This document shows, piece by piece, positions 25,346 to 33,371 of a stretch of DNA of 40,309 nt. The notes below the pieces were generated by a model that saw only the letters and a program-made list of their open reading frames with translations, was not told the origin of the DNA and made no database searches. A program made the translations under genes and the position numbers. This stretch comes from Pseudomonadota bacterium (GTDB lineage: Bacteria > Pseudomonadota > Gammaproteobacteria > Burkholderiales > Burkholderiaceae_C). Location of the stretch: the NCBI GenBank assembly GCA_021845965.1, contig JAJZUZ010000010.1, forward strand, positions 1 to 40,309. The letters run 5' to 3'. The first letter of the stretch is position 1. Each line of letters begins with the position of its first letter.

Positions 25346-26272
25346 TCACGCAGCCGCATTGCGCCAGGGCGCCAGCAGCGTCGCAATCTCGTCCAGTTGC
25401 CGCACGGTGGTCACCCCCTCGATGGCGCGGCGGTGCAGGGCCGGATGGCTGCCGCCCGCCCACAGCTGCACGGCCGCCGGCAGGCGCTCCCGCAGTTCCT
25501 GCAGATCGCGCAGCAGCAGCAGCGGGCTGAAGGCCGGACTGAAGCTCAGGCCCACGATCTGTGCCCGGTTGGCCGCGGCGGCGCGCACGATCTCGTCCAC
25601 CGGGGTCTGCGCGCCCAGCGAGATGCACTCGCAGCCTTCCAGCGTCAGCATCACCTCGGCCATCAGCAGGCCCAGCACATGGGACTCGTGCGGGAAGGTG
25701 GCCAGCAGCACCCGGGGCATGCCCGGGCGCGGCAGGATGGCCGTGCTGCCCAGCGCGCTGCGCAGCACGGCGACCACGCTTTCGGTGTACGTGTGCTCCT
25801 CGAACACCTGGATCTCGCCGCGCATCCAGGCCTCGCCGATCTGCACGTTCAGCGGCGCCAGCACCTCGGTCAGGAAGCGGCCCAGGCCCAGGCGCATGAC
25901 GTTCTGGTTCAGGGTGCGCCGCAGCGCCAGCGTGTCGTGGCCACGCACCAGGGCCAGCAGGGCCTGCAGTTCGGGGCTGGCGGGTGCGGCGGCGTCGGTG
26001 GGCGCCGCCTGCTGCGTCAGCTGCTGCAGTTCCTCCAGCGGCAGCGGCACGACCCGGCCCGGGCGCAGGCCGGCGCCCAGCAGGCGCGCGATCAGGCGCA
26101 GGCGCTCCACCTGCGCGGGCGGGTAGAGGCGCTCATCGTAGGCGTCACGGACCGGCTGCGGGAAGCCGTAACGGCGTTCCCAGACCCGCAGGGTGTCCTT
26201 GGCCAGGCCGGTATCGCGTTCCACGGCGGCAATGGACAGGCCTGCCGCAGCCTCGGCGGCACGCGCCGTCAT
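25346..26272 (-). CDS. litR: LitR/CarH-type MerR regulator, adenosylcobalamin photoreceptor
   Basis: This 308-residue repressor-like protein has an N-terminal MerR helix-turn-helix (about 10-80, with the typical LRVWERRYGFPQP), a helical cap domain and a Rossmann-type cobalamin-binding domain. The cap shows W-x9-EH (Trp149, Glu159, His160), the hallmark of CarH/LitR light sensors, and the cobalamin domain shows E-x-H-x-x-G (His198, the expected lower cobalt ligand). CarH proteins bind DNA in the dark and let go when light breaks the cobalt-carbon bond. The residue after Trp149 is Met, where Thermus CarH has His132. I chose ATG 26272; a TTG at 26299 is possible. It is divergent from an eight-gene operon. 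Confidence 0.88.
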   Translation of the reverse strand: MTARAAEAAAGLSIAAVERDTGLAKDTLRVWERRYGFPQPVRDAYDERLYPPAQVERLRLIARLLGAGLRPGRVVPLPLEELQQLTQQAAPTDAAAPASPELQALLALVRGHDTLALRRTLNQNVMRLGLGRFLTEVLAPLNVQIGEAWMRGEIQVFEEHTYTESVVAVLRSALGSTAILPRPGMPRVLLATFPHESHVLGLLMAEVMLTLEGCECISLGAQTPVDEIVRAAAANRAQIVGLSFSPAFSPLLLLRDLQELRERLPAAVQLWAGGSHPALHRRAIEGVTTVRQLDEIATLLAPWRNAAA

Positions 26273-26308
26273 ATCTGACTCGACTTCATGGTCTTTCAAG
26301 ATTTTTCA

Positions 26309-26325
26309 TTTTGTCTAGGACAAAA
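26309..26325. promoter_or_regulatory. Palindrome between litR and the FAD operon; candidate operator
   Basis: TTTTGTCTAGGACAAAA consists of seven-base arms TTTTGTC/GACAAAA around TAG. It sits in the AT-rich 157-base divergent region, 37 bases upstream of litR, and overlaps where promoters for either direction would lie. A further TTTGTC half-site follows at 26373-26378. Assignment to LitR is inferred from position. Confidence 0.5.
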
Positions 26326-26429
26326 CAGGATATTCTGCCGAACAGTCGCAATATTAGCGGGATATACAGATGTTTGTCCATGTCAAAGAAAGAAGCCCCG
26401 GGAGCCAGCCGGCGGAACACCGGGGGCGG

Positions 26430-27725
26430 ATGCGGGTGGCCGTCGTCGGCTCCGGCATCTCCGGCCTGGGTGTCGTGCATGCGCTGCAGGGGCGGGCCGA
26501 CCTGACCCTGTTCGAGGCCGGCAGCTACTTTGGCGGCCACACGCACACCGTGGACATCACCCTGCCCACGGCCCAGGGCCCGGTGAGCTGGGGCGTGGAC
26601 ACCGGCTTCCTGGTCTTCAATGAGCGCACCTATCCCAATCTGATCCGCCTGTTCGCCGAACTCGGCGTGGGCACGACCAAGACCGACATGTCCTTCTCGG
26701 TGCAGTCGCGCGATGCGCGCGGCGCTCGCCTGGAGTGGAACGGCGCCACCTTGGACACCGTGTTTGCCCAGCGGCGCAACCTGCTGAACTGGCGCTTCCT
26801 GCGCATGCTGCGCGAAGTGCTGCGCTTCAACCGCCTGGCCACGGCGCTGGCCGAGGCCGGCGCCGACGCCCAGCTCGCGCAGCCGCTGGGTGCCTGGCTG
26901 GACGTGCACCGCTTCAGCGCCGAATTCCGCGACTGGTACTTCCTGCCCATGATGGCCTGCATCTGGAGCTGCCCGACGGCGCAGATGCTGGCATTTCCGG
27001 TCTCCACCATGATCCGCTTCTGCCACAACCACGGCCTGATCCAGGTGAACGGCCGTCCCCAGTGGTGGACCGTGCCCGGTGGCGCGCGCCGCTATGTGGA
27101 GAAGATCGTGGCCGGCATCGCCGACAAGCGCCTGAACACGCCGGTGTGGGCCATCGACCGCGATGCGCAGGGCGTCACCGTGCACTCCGACCGCGGCGCC
27201 GAGCGCTTCGACCAGGTGGTGCTGGCCACCCATTCGGACCAGGCCCTGGCCCTGCTGCGCGAACCCAGCGCCGACGAGCGGCGCGTGCTGGGTGCCATTC
27301 GTTACCAGCCCAACCGTGCCGTGCTGCACACCGACGCCAGCGTACTGCCGGCCAGCCGCCGTGCCTGGGCCGCCTGGAACTACGAACGGGCCGCCGCGCC
27401 CGAGCAGGAGGGCAGCCGCGTCTGCCTGCACTACCTGCTCAACCAGCTGCAGCCGCTGCCTTTCGAGCAGCCGGTGGTGGTGACGCTCAACCCCTTGCGC
27501 GAGATCGCGCCCGAGCAGGTGCTGGGTGACTTCGAGTACGCCCACCCGGTGTTCGATCTGGCCGCGATCGCCGCCCAGCAGGAACTGCCGGCCCTCCAGG
27601 GCCTGCAGCGCACCTGGTTTGCCGGCGCCTGGGCCGGCTACGGCTTTCATGAGGACGGCCTCAAGGCCGGCCTGGGCGTGGCGCAGCAGCTGCTGTCCAT
27701 GCAGGCTCTGCAGAGGCCGGCATGA
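26430..27725 (+). CDS. FAD-dependent amine-oxidase-like oxidoreductase (COG2907 type)
   Basis: This 431-residue flavoprotein opens with a dinucleotide-binding motif (VAVVGSGISGLG) and the FEAGSYFGGH segment typical of NAD(P)-binding-like amine oxidase and desaturase relatives; the C-terminal FAGAWAGYGFHEDGL segment completes the FAD site. The ATG at 26430 places the motif at the N-terminus and follows GGGGGCGG; an upstream ATG at 26370 would add 20 residues without a good ribosome site. It leads an operon with DUF1365 and a cyclopropane-synthase-like gene, a combination seen widely in proteobacteria, so a fatty-acyl substrate on membrane lipids is a reasonable inference. Confidence 0.9.
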   Translation: MRVAVVGSGISGLGVVHALQGRADLTLFEAGSYFGGHTHTVDITLPTAQGPVSWGVDTGFLVFNERTYPNLIRLFAELGVGTTKTDMSFSVQSRDARGARLEWNGATLDTVFAQRRNLLNWRFLRMLREVLRFNRLATALAEAGADAQLAQPLGAWLDVHRFSAEFRDWYFLPMMACIWSCPTAQMLAFPVSTMIRFCHNHGLIQVNGRPQWWTVPGGARRYVEKIVAGIADKRLNTPVWAIDRDAQGVTVHSDRGAERFDQVVLATHSDQALALLREPSADERRVLGAIRYQPNRAVLHTDASVLPASRRAWAAWNYERAAAPEQEGSRVCLHYLLNQLQPLPFEQPVVVTLNPLREIAPEQVLGDFEYAHPVFDLAAIAAQQELPALQGLQRTWFAGAWAGYGFHEDGLKAGLGVAQQLLSMQALQRPA

Positions 27726-28522
27726 AGACCGAGCTGCGCGTCGGCAATGTGCCGCTCATCGGCTTCGGGCAGGTGCGCCACACGCGCCTGCGCCCGGCGC
27801 GCCACGCCTTCGACTACGCCACTTTCTTCCTGCTGCTGCCGCTGCGCAGCATGCGCGCGCACGGCGCAGGTCCGCTGGCCTGCAATCGTGCCGCCTGGCT
27901 GAGCTTTCACGACGCCGATCACGGCGACGGCCGCGGCCCGCAGCAGGGCGGCGCGCTGGCCTGGATGGAGGAGCTGCTGGCGGCGCACGGCATCCATGAT
28001 GCCGATGGCGAGATCTGGCTGCACTGCTACCCGCGCGTGCTGGCTTATGCCTTCAAGCCGGTGAGCTTCTGGTACTGCCACCGCGCCGACGGCACGTTGC
28101 GCGCCATCGTGGCCGAAGTCAACAACACCTTCGGCGAACGCCACTGCTACCTGCTGGAGCAGCCGCGCTACGGCGCCGAACTGCGCGCCACCAAGGTCTT
28201 CCATGTCTCGCCGTTCTGCCGTGTCGAGGGCGAGTACGTCTTTCGCTTCATGCGCACCGTGCGCGATGGGGTGACCCACACCGTGGTGCGCGTGGACCTG
28301 CACGACGCGCAGGGCGCGCTGCTGCAGACCAGCATCAGCGGCGTGCTGCAGCCCTACACCCGCGACAGCGCGGGCCGCGCGCTGTGGCGCCAGCCGCTGA
28401 TGACGCTGGCCCTGATCGCCCATATCCACTGGCAGGCGCTGCGCCTGTGGCGCAAGCGTGTGCCCTTCTTCCGCAAGCCGGCCCCGCCGGCGGATTTCGT
28501 CACCCGATCCCACCCCCTCTGA
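27722..28522 (+). CDS. DUF1365 protein
   Basis: This 266-residue protein belongs to DUF1365, a family of unknown function that nearly always accompanies the FAD oxidoreductase and Cfa-like genes found on either side here. Recognisable family segments are RHAFDYATFFLLLPL near residue 27, the YPRVLAYAFKPVSFWYCH segment near 104 and KVFHVSPFCRVEGEYVFRF near 157. No signal peptide is present. Its ATG overlaps the stop of the FAD gene (ATGA), showing translational coupling. A part in membrane fatty acid modification is likely from context. Confidence 0.9.
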   Translation: MKTELRVGNVPLIGFGQVRHTRLRPARHAFDYATFFLLLPLRSMRAHGAGPLACNRAAWLSFHDADHGDGRGPQQGGALAWMEELLAAHGIHDADGEIWLHCYPRVLAYAFKPVSFWYCHRADGTLRAIVAEVNNTFGERHCYLLEQPRYGAELRATKVFHVSPFCRVEGEYVFRFMRTVRDGVTHTVVRVDLHDAQGALLQTSISGVLQPYTRDSAGRALWRQPLMTLALIAHIHWQALRLWRKRVPFFRKPAPPADFVTRSHPL

Positions 28523-28531
28523 GTCCCCGTG

Positions 28532-29755
28532 ATGAACACCACCACCGCCCCTCGCCTTGTCCTGCCGCGCAGCGCACCCGCTGCCGCCCGCACCGTACTG
28601 CGCCTGCTGGAGCGTCTGCAGCACGGCACGCTCACGCTGCAGCTGCCCGATGGCAGCCTGCGTTATTACGGCAATGGCCAGCCACCGGCCGCGGCCATCA
28701 GCGTGCACGACTGGTCGGTCTTCGGCGCCGCGCTCAAGTCGGGTGACATCGGCTTTGCCGAGAGCTACCGCGATGGCCACTGGAGCACGCCGGACCTCGC
28801 CGCGCTGCTGCGCCTGTTCATCCACAACCGCCAGCAGCTGGAAGACGTGGTCTACGGCAACTGGCTGGGCGGCCTGCTGTACCGCCTGCGTCACCTGCTG
28901 CACCGCAATACCAAGACCAACAGCCGCAAGAACATCCACGCCCACTACGACCTGGGCAATGCCTTCTACCGCCTCTGGCTGGACGAGACCATGAACTACT
29001 CCGCCGCCTGGTTCGAGGGCGGGCACGAGGGCGACATGGTCAGCGCGCAACGCGCCAAGGTGGCGCGCGCGCTGCGCATGACCGGCGTACAGCCGGGCGA
29101 CCGCGTGCTGGAGATCGGCTGCGGCTGGGGCGCACTGGCCGAGATGGCGGTGAGCGACTTCCAGGCGCGCATCACGGGCGTCACGCTCAGCACCGAGCAG
29201 CTGGCCTGGGCGCAGGACCGCGTGGGCCGCCTCGGCCCGGAGGCGGCCACCCGCGCCGACCTGCGGCTGCAGGACTACCGCGACATCGATGACGGCCCCT
29301 ACGACGCCATCTGCTCCATCGAGATGGTGGAGGCGGTGGGACGCGAATACTGGCCGACCTACTTCGAGACGGTCAGCCGCCTGCTGCGCCCGGGCGGGCG
29401 CGCCTGCATCCAGAGCATCGTCATCGACGACCGCCTGTTCGAGCGCTACGTCCGCTCCACCGACTTCATCCAGCAGTACATCTTCCCCGGCGGCTGCCTG
29501 CCCTGCCCGACGGAGTTCCGCCGCCAGGCCGCGGCCGCCGGCCTGCGCGTGGCCGACGAGCTGTGCTTCGGCGCCGACTACGCCGAGACCCTGCGCCGCT
29601 GGCGCCGCCAGTTCCTGGCCGAGCGCGGCCGCATCCTGCAACTGGGCTTTGACGAAAGGTTCATGCGTCTATGGGAGTTCTACCTCGCCTATTGCGAAGC
29701 CGCGTTCGACGAAGCGAACATCGACGTCGTCCAGTACACGCTGCAAAAAGTCTAG
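28532..29755 (+). CDS. Cyclopropane-fatty-acyl-phospholipid synthase-like methyltransferase
   Basis: This 407-residue S-adenosylmethionine-dependent enzyme of the Cfa/mycolic-acid-synthase family has the SAM motif VLEIGCGWG at 192-200 and the NIHAHYDLGNAFYRLWLDE segment at 134-152 that shapes the lipid site. Cfa enzymes add a methylene group across cis double bonds of membrane phospholipids; close relatives methylate unsaturated chains. An N-terminal lipid-binding-like domain (about 25-120) is present. The ATG at 28532 follows an in-frame GTG at 28529. Which product is made, cyclopropane or methylated acyl chain, cannot be told from the sequence. Confidence 0.92.
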   Translation: MNTTTAPRLVLPRSAPAAARTVLRLLERLQHGTLTLQLPDGSLRYYGNGQPPAAAISVHDWSVFGAALKSGDIGFAESYRDGHWSTPDLAALLRLFIHNRQQLEDVVYGNWLGGLLYRLRHLLHRNTKTNSRKNIHAHYDLGNAFYRLWLDETMNYSAAWFEGGHEGDMVSAQRAKVARALRMTGVQPGDRVLEIGCGWGALAEMAVSDFQARITGVTLSTEQLAWAQDRVGRLGPEAATRADLRLQDYRDIDDGPYDAICSIEMVEAVGREYWPTYFETVSRLLRPGGRACIQSIVIDDRLFERYVRSTDFIQQYIFPGGCLPCPTEFRRQAAAAGLRVADELCFGADYAETLRRWRRQFLAERGRILQLGFDERFMRLWEFYLAYCEAAFDEANIDVVQYTLQKV

Positions 29756-30288
29756 TGCTCGCACTCCTGTGCGCCGGCGCCGCCCTGCTGCGCGCCGAGC
29801 CCCTGCCGGCGGCGGCGCCGACCCCGCTGGCTGAGCTGCGCGCGGCCGGCAGCGGCAGCTACACCTGGTGGGGCTTCACGGTCTATGAGGCCAGCCTGTG
29901 GGTGGCGCCGGGCTTTGACGCCGCCGACCTTGCGCGCCAGCGCTACGTGCTGGAGCTGAAATATGCGCGCGCCTTCAAGGGCAGCGATATCGCGCAACGC
30001 TCGCAGGACGAGATGCGGCGCATCGGGACCTTCAGCGAAGCGCAGGGCCAGCGCTGGCTGCAGGCCATGCAGCGCGCCTTTCCCGATGTGCGGCCGGGCG
30101 ACCGGCTGCTGGGTGTGCACGAGCCGGGGCGCGGCGCGCAGTTCTACGCCAACGGCCGGCCGACGGCGGAGATAACCGACACGCGCTTTGCCGAGCTGTT
30201 CTTCGGCATCTGGCTGTCGGAACAGACCTCGGCGCCGCAGCTGCGCCTGGCGCTGCTGGGGCCGGCCCTGGCAGGGTCGGGGCGCTGA
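29755..30288 (+). CDS. Chalcone-isomerase-like secreted protein
   Basis: This protein of about 177 residues belongs to the chalcone-isomerase-like family, with the typical YTWWGFTVYEASLWV strand and the DEMRRIGTFSEAQGQRW and YANGRPTAEITDTRFAELFFGIWL segments. Bacterial members have unknown function and often bind fatty acids. A hydrophobic stretch ending in LLRAEPLPA looks like a signal peptide. The start is uncertain: the GTG at 29755 shares a base with the Cfa stop (TAGTG), while an ATG at 29671 inside the Cfa gene would give a longer, basic N-terminus. It lies three bases before the transporter gene. Confidence 0.82.
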   Translation: MLALLCAGAALLRAEPLPAAAPTPLAELRAAGSGSYTWWGFTVYEASLWVAPGFDAADLARQRYVLELKYARAFKGSDIAQRSQDEMRRIGTFSEAQGQRWLQAMQRAFPDVRPGDRLLGVHEPGRGAQFYANGRPTAEITDTRFAELFFGIWLSEQTSAPQLRLALLGPALAGSGR

Positions 30289-30291
30289 GCC

Positions 30292-31575
30292 ATGCAGGCG
30301 GCTGCGAACTCCGCGCTGCCCGGCGCCCAGGCCTGGCGCTATGGCCTCATGGGCCTGCCGCTGGCCTTTGTCGCCTTGCCGCTGTACGTGCTGCTGCCCA
30401 ACCATTACGCACGCGAATTCGGCCTGCCGCTGGCCACGCTCGGCACCTTGCTGCTGATCACCCGCCTCCTGGACGCCGTCATCGACCCGCTGCTGGGACG
30501 CGCCTGCGACCACCTCTTTCGCCGCTCGGCCGGCGCGGTGCTGCGCGCCGCCGCGCTGGCCTGCGTGCTCATGGGGGCCGGCTTTGCGGCGCTGTTCTTT
30601 CCCCCGGTACAGGGCCGGGATGCGCTGCTGGCCTGGAGTGCGTTGTGGCTGGTGCTGACCTACGCCAGCTACAGCGCCGTGATGCTGGCGCACCAGTCCT
30701 GGGGCGCGCTGTTCGCCGGTGATGCCCTGCAGCAGGGGCGCCTGGCGGCCTGGCGCGAGGGGCTGGGCCTGGCGGGTGTGCTGCTGGCCTCCGTGCTGCC
30801 CCTGTGGTGGGGCCTGCGCGGCACGGTGCTGCTGTTCTGGCTGGCGCTGCTGGTCGCATGGTGGAGCTGGCGCCACGCGCCACGCCCCTCCGTGGCGAGC
30901 GCCGCGCCGGTCCCGGCCGCGGCAGTCTGGCTGCCCTGGCGCCGCGCCGGGTTCCGGCGCCTGCTGGCGGTCTTTGTCCTCAACGGCATCGCCAGCGCGG
31001 TGCCGGCCACGCTGGTGCTGTTCTTCGTGCAGGACCGTCTGCGGGCACCGCCGGCGCTGGAGCCGCTGTTTCTTGGTGGCTACTTCCTCAGTGCGGCATT
31101 GTCCCTGCCGCTGTGGCTGCGCGCCGTGCGTCGCTTCGGCCTGGCGCGCAGCTGGCTGGCCGGCATGCTGCTGGCGGTGGCGGTGTTCGGCTGGGCCGGT
31201 GCGCTGGGAGCGGGCGATGCCATGCCCTTTCTGCTCATCTGCGGGCTGTCGGGCGTGGCGCTGGGGGCGGACCTGGTCATGCCGGCCGCCCTGCTGGCCG
31301 GCCTGATGGCGCGCAATGGCGACCTGGGCCAGACGCAGGGCGCCTATTACGGCTGGTGGAACTTCGCCACGAAGGCCAACCTGGCCCTGGCGGCCGGCCT
31401 GGCGCTGCCGCTGCTGGCGCATTTTGGTTACACACCGGGCGCGCAGACATCACAGGCGCAACTTGCGTTAACTATTGCCTACTGTTTTCTCCCATGTGCG
31501 CTTAAGCTGCTGGCTGCAGCGCTCGTCTACGGTTTTTTCATCAGGCGCCGAAGCGGCGCGAAAGGATCCCCATGA
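30292..31575 (+). CDS. MFS transporter, GPH/MelB-like
   Basis: This 427-residue protein has about 12 membrane helices and belongs to the glycoside-pentoside-hexuronide:cation branch of MFS carriers, shown by the LLLITRLLDAVIDPLLG segment near residue 60 and GAYYGWWNFATKANLALA near 348. Substrate is unknown; the operon makes a sugar unlikely and a lipid or pigment-related compound possible. It starts three bases after the preceding gene and overlaps the next by four bases (ATGA). Confidence 0.9.
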   Translation: MQAAANSALPGAQAWRYGLMGLPLAFVALPLYVLLPNHYAREFGLPLATLGTLLLITRLLDAVIDPLLGRACDHLFRRSAGAVLRAAALACVLMGAGFAALFFPPVQGRDALLAWSALWLVLTYASYSAVMLAHQSWGALFAGDALQQGRLAAWREGLGLAGVLLASVLPLWWGLRGTVLLFWLALLVAWWSWRHAPRPSVASAAPVPAAAVWLPWRRAGFRRLLAVFVLNGIASAVPATLVLFFVQDRLRAPPALEPLFLGGYFLSAALSLPLWLRAVRRFGLARSWLAGMLLAVAVFGWAGALGAGDAMPFLLICGLSGVALGADLVMPAALLAGLMARNGDLGQTQGAYYGWWNFATKANLALAAGLALPLLAHFGYTPGAQTSQAQLALTIAYCFLPCALKLLAAALVYGFFIRRRSGAKGSP

Positions 31576-32132
31576 AACGACGTCTGCTGCTGGCCGGTGC
31601 GGCCGTGCTCGGTGCCGGCACGCTGGCCGGCTGTGCCTCGCCCACGCTGGCTGATTACGCCAACGAGAAGCCGCGCCTGGACATGCGGCGGTTCTTCAAC
31701 GGCCGCGTCGATGCGCACGGCATCTTCACCGACCGCTCGGGCAAGGTGGTCAAGCGCTTCACCGTGGTCATGAACTGCCGCTGGAGCGGCGCGCCCGGCC
31801 AGGAGGTTGGCGTGCTGGACGAAGACTTCACCTACTCCGACGGCAGCAAGCAGCGGCGCGTGTGGACGCTGCGACGCCAGCCGGGCCAGGACGGCCAGGG
31901 TCGTTATGTCGGTACCGCCGCCGACGTGGTGGGCGAGGCCAACGGCGAGGAGCGCGGCAATGCCTTCTATTGGGGCTATTACCTGAACCTGGAGGTCGAC
32001 GGGCGCACGGTGGTCGTGCGTTTTGACGACTGGATGTACCTGATGGACGAGCACGTCATGCTCAACCGCGCCGCCATGAGCAAGTGGGGCGTCAACCTGG
32101 GCGAGGTCACCCTCGCCTTCACCAAGAACTGA
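31572..32132 (+). CDS. DUF3833 lipoprotein
   Basis: This 186-residue protein begins with a lipoprotein signal peptide: MKRRLLL, a hydrophobic core and the lipobox LAGC with Cys at residue 21, so it should be anchored to a membrane facing the periplasm. The rest matches DUF3833, a beta-rich family, with DMRRFFNGRVDAHGIFTDRSG, VLDEDFTYSDG and the FDDWMYLMDEHVMLNRA segment. It may bind a hydrophobic molecule. Function is not established. It overlaps the transporter stop by four bases and is followed after two bases by an SDR gene. Confidence 0.9.
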   Translation: MKRRLLLAGAAVLGAGTLAGCASPTLADYANEKPRLDMRRFFNGRVDAHGIFTDRSGKVVKRFTVVMNCRWSGAPGQEVGVLDEDFTYSDGSKQRRVWTLRRQPGQDGQGRYVGTAADVVGEANGEERGNAFYWGYYLNLEVDGRTVVVRFDDWMYLMDEHVMLNRAAMSKWGVNLGEVTLAFTKN

Positions 32133-32134
32133 CC

Positions 32135-32941
32135 ATGGCATTCAATCCCCCGCTGCGCGACTGGCGCGGCAAGACCGTCTGGCTCGTCGGCGCCTCCAGC
32201 GGCATCGGCGAGGCCTGTGCCAACCTGCTGTACGAGCAGGGCGCCACGGTCTTTGTCTCGGCACGCAATTCGCTGGTGCTCAACGTCTGGGCCGGCCAGC
32301 GCGGGGAGCGCGACACGCTGGGGCGCGCCCGTGCGGTGGCGCTGCCGCTGGACGTGGGGGATGCCAATGCGCTGCATGTCGCGGCCCGCCTGATCGAGGA
32401 GCGCGGCCCGCTGGACATGGTGATCTATTGCGCCGGCTACTACAAGGCGCTGCAGGCCGACAGCTACAACCTGGGCGAGATGCTGCGCCACCAGCAGGTC
32501 AACTACATCGGTGCGCTGCACCTGCTTGATGCCGTGCTGCCCATCCTGCACAAGCAGGCGGCCGCGGGGCAGGGCGGGCATCTGTGCCTGGTCAGCAGCG
32601 TGGCCGGTTACCGTGGCCTGCCCAAGAGCCTGGCCTATGGGCCGACCAAGGCGGCGCTCACCAATCTGGCCGAGACCCTGTATCTCGACCTGCAGCCGCT
32701 GGGGCTGGGCGTGAGCGTGGTCAACCCCGGCTTCGTGGAAACGCCACTCACGGCCCAGAACGACTTCCGCATGCCGGCGCTGATCACGCCGCCGCAGGCG
32801 GCCCAGGCCATGCTGGACGGCTGGGCGCGCGGCCACTTCGAGCTGCACTTTCCGCGCCGCTTCACGCGCTGGCTCAAGCTGCTGCGCCTGCTGCCCTACA
32901 GCCTCTACTTCCCGCTCGTGAAGAAGGCGACCCGATCATGA
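32135..32941 (+). CDS. SDR-family oxidoreductase of the light-response operon
   Basis: This 268-residue short-chain dehydrogenase has the cofactor motif VGASSGIGEA near residue 18, an YCAGYYKALQAD segment in place of the usual NNAG, and the catalytic Ser-Tyr-Lys set (LVSSVAG, then AYGPTKAAL). The C-terminus (HFELHFPRRFTRWLKLLRLLP) is basic and amphipathic and may touch the membrane, as in some lipid-acting SDRs. The ATG at 32135 lies two bases after the preceding stop; the open frame upstream lies inside the DUF3833 gene. It overlaps the next gene by ATGA. Confidence 0.9.
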   Translation: MAFNPPLRDWRGKTVWLVGASSGIGEACANLLYEQGATVFVSARNSLVLNVWAGQRGERDTLGRARAVALPLDVGDANALHVAARLIEERGPLDMVIYCAGYYKALQADSYNLGEMLRHQQVNYIGALHLLDAVLPILHKQAAAGQGGHLCLVSSVAGYRGLPKSLAYGPTKAALTNLAETLYLDLQPLGLGVSVVNPGFVETPLTAQNDFRMPALITPPQAAQAMLDGWARGHFELHFPRRFTRWLKLLRLLPYSLYFPLVKKATRS

Positions 32942-33366
32942 GTCATGCCGTGGAACGCATCGTGGTCTTCTTCGAGACGCTGACGCCCCACAGTGTGGCG
33001 CGCTTTGCCGAGTTCTACACCGAGGACGCGTACTTCAAGGATCCCTTCAACGAGGTGCGCGGCGTGCCGCAGATCCAGCAGATCTTTCTCCACATGTACG
33101 AGCAGCTGCACGAGCCGCGCTTCATCGTCACGGCGCGCGTGGCGCAGGACGAGCAGGTGTTCCTGAGCTGGGATTTCCGCTTTCGCTTCCGGCGCTACCG
33201 CCCCGGCACCGAGCAGCTCATCCGCGGCGGCAGCCACCTGCTGCTGGCACCCGATGGCCGCATCCGTTCGCACCGCGACTACTGGGACGCGGCCGAGGAG
33301 CTGTATGAGAAGCTGCCCGTCGTGGGTGGGCTGATGCGCTGGCTCAGGCGGCGCGCCAGCAGCTGA
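32938..33366 (+). CDS. NTF2/SnoaL-like protein
   Basis: This 142-residue protein has the cone-shaped NTF2-like (SnoaL) fold pattern: an N-terminal helix, the segment FAEFYTEDAYFKDPFNEVRG (residues 23-42) and beta strands ending in RIRSHRDYWDAAEELYEKLP. Family members include small isomerases and ligand-binding proteins; no specific reaction can be assigned. It is the last gene of the operon led by the FAD oxidoreductase, overlapping the SDR by four bases and converging on the SGNH hydrolase gene five bases later, with no clear terminator. Confidence 0.88.
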   Translation: MSHAVERIVVFFETLTPHSVARFAEFYTEDAYFKDPFNEVRGVPQIQQIFLHMYEQLHEPRFIVTARVAQDEQVFLSWDFRFRFRRYRPGTEQLIRGGSHLLLAPDGRIRSHRDYWDAAEELYEKLPVVGGLMRWLRRRASS

Positions 33367-33371
33367 GGCCC

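Noticed and set aside
26282-26370. A defined -35/-10 promoter pair for litR or the FAD operon
   Set aside because: Several AT-rich hexamers exist (TATTCT, TATACA) but none has a partner at acceptable spacing.
27647-29641. A 664-codon minus-strand frame opposite DUF1365 and Cfa-like genes
   Set aside because: Both plus-strand proteins are clear family members; the antisense frame shows no domain.
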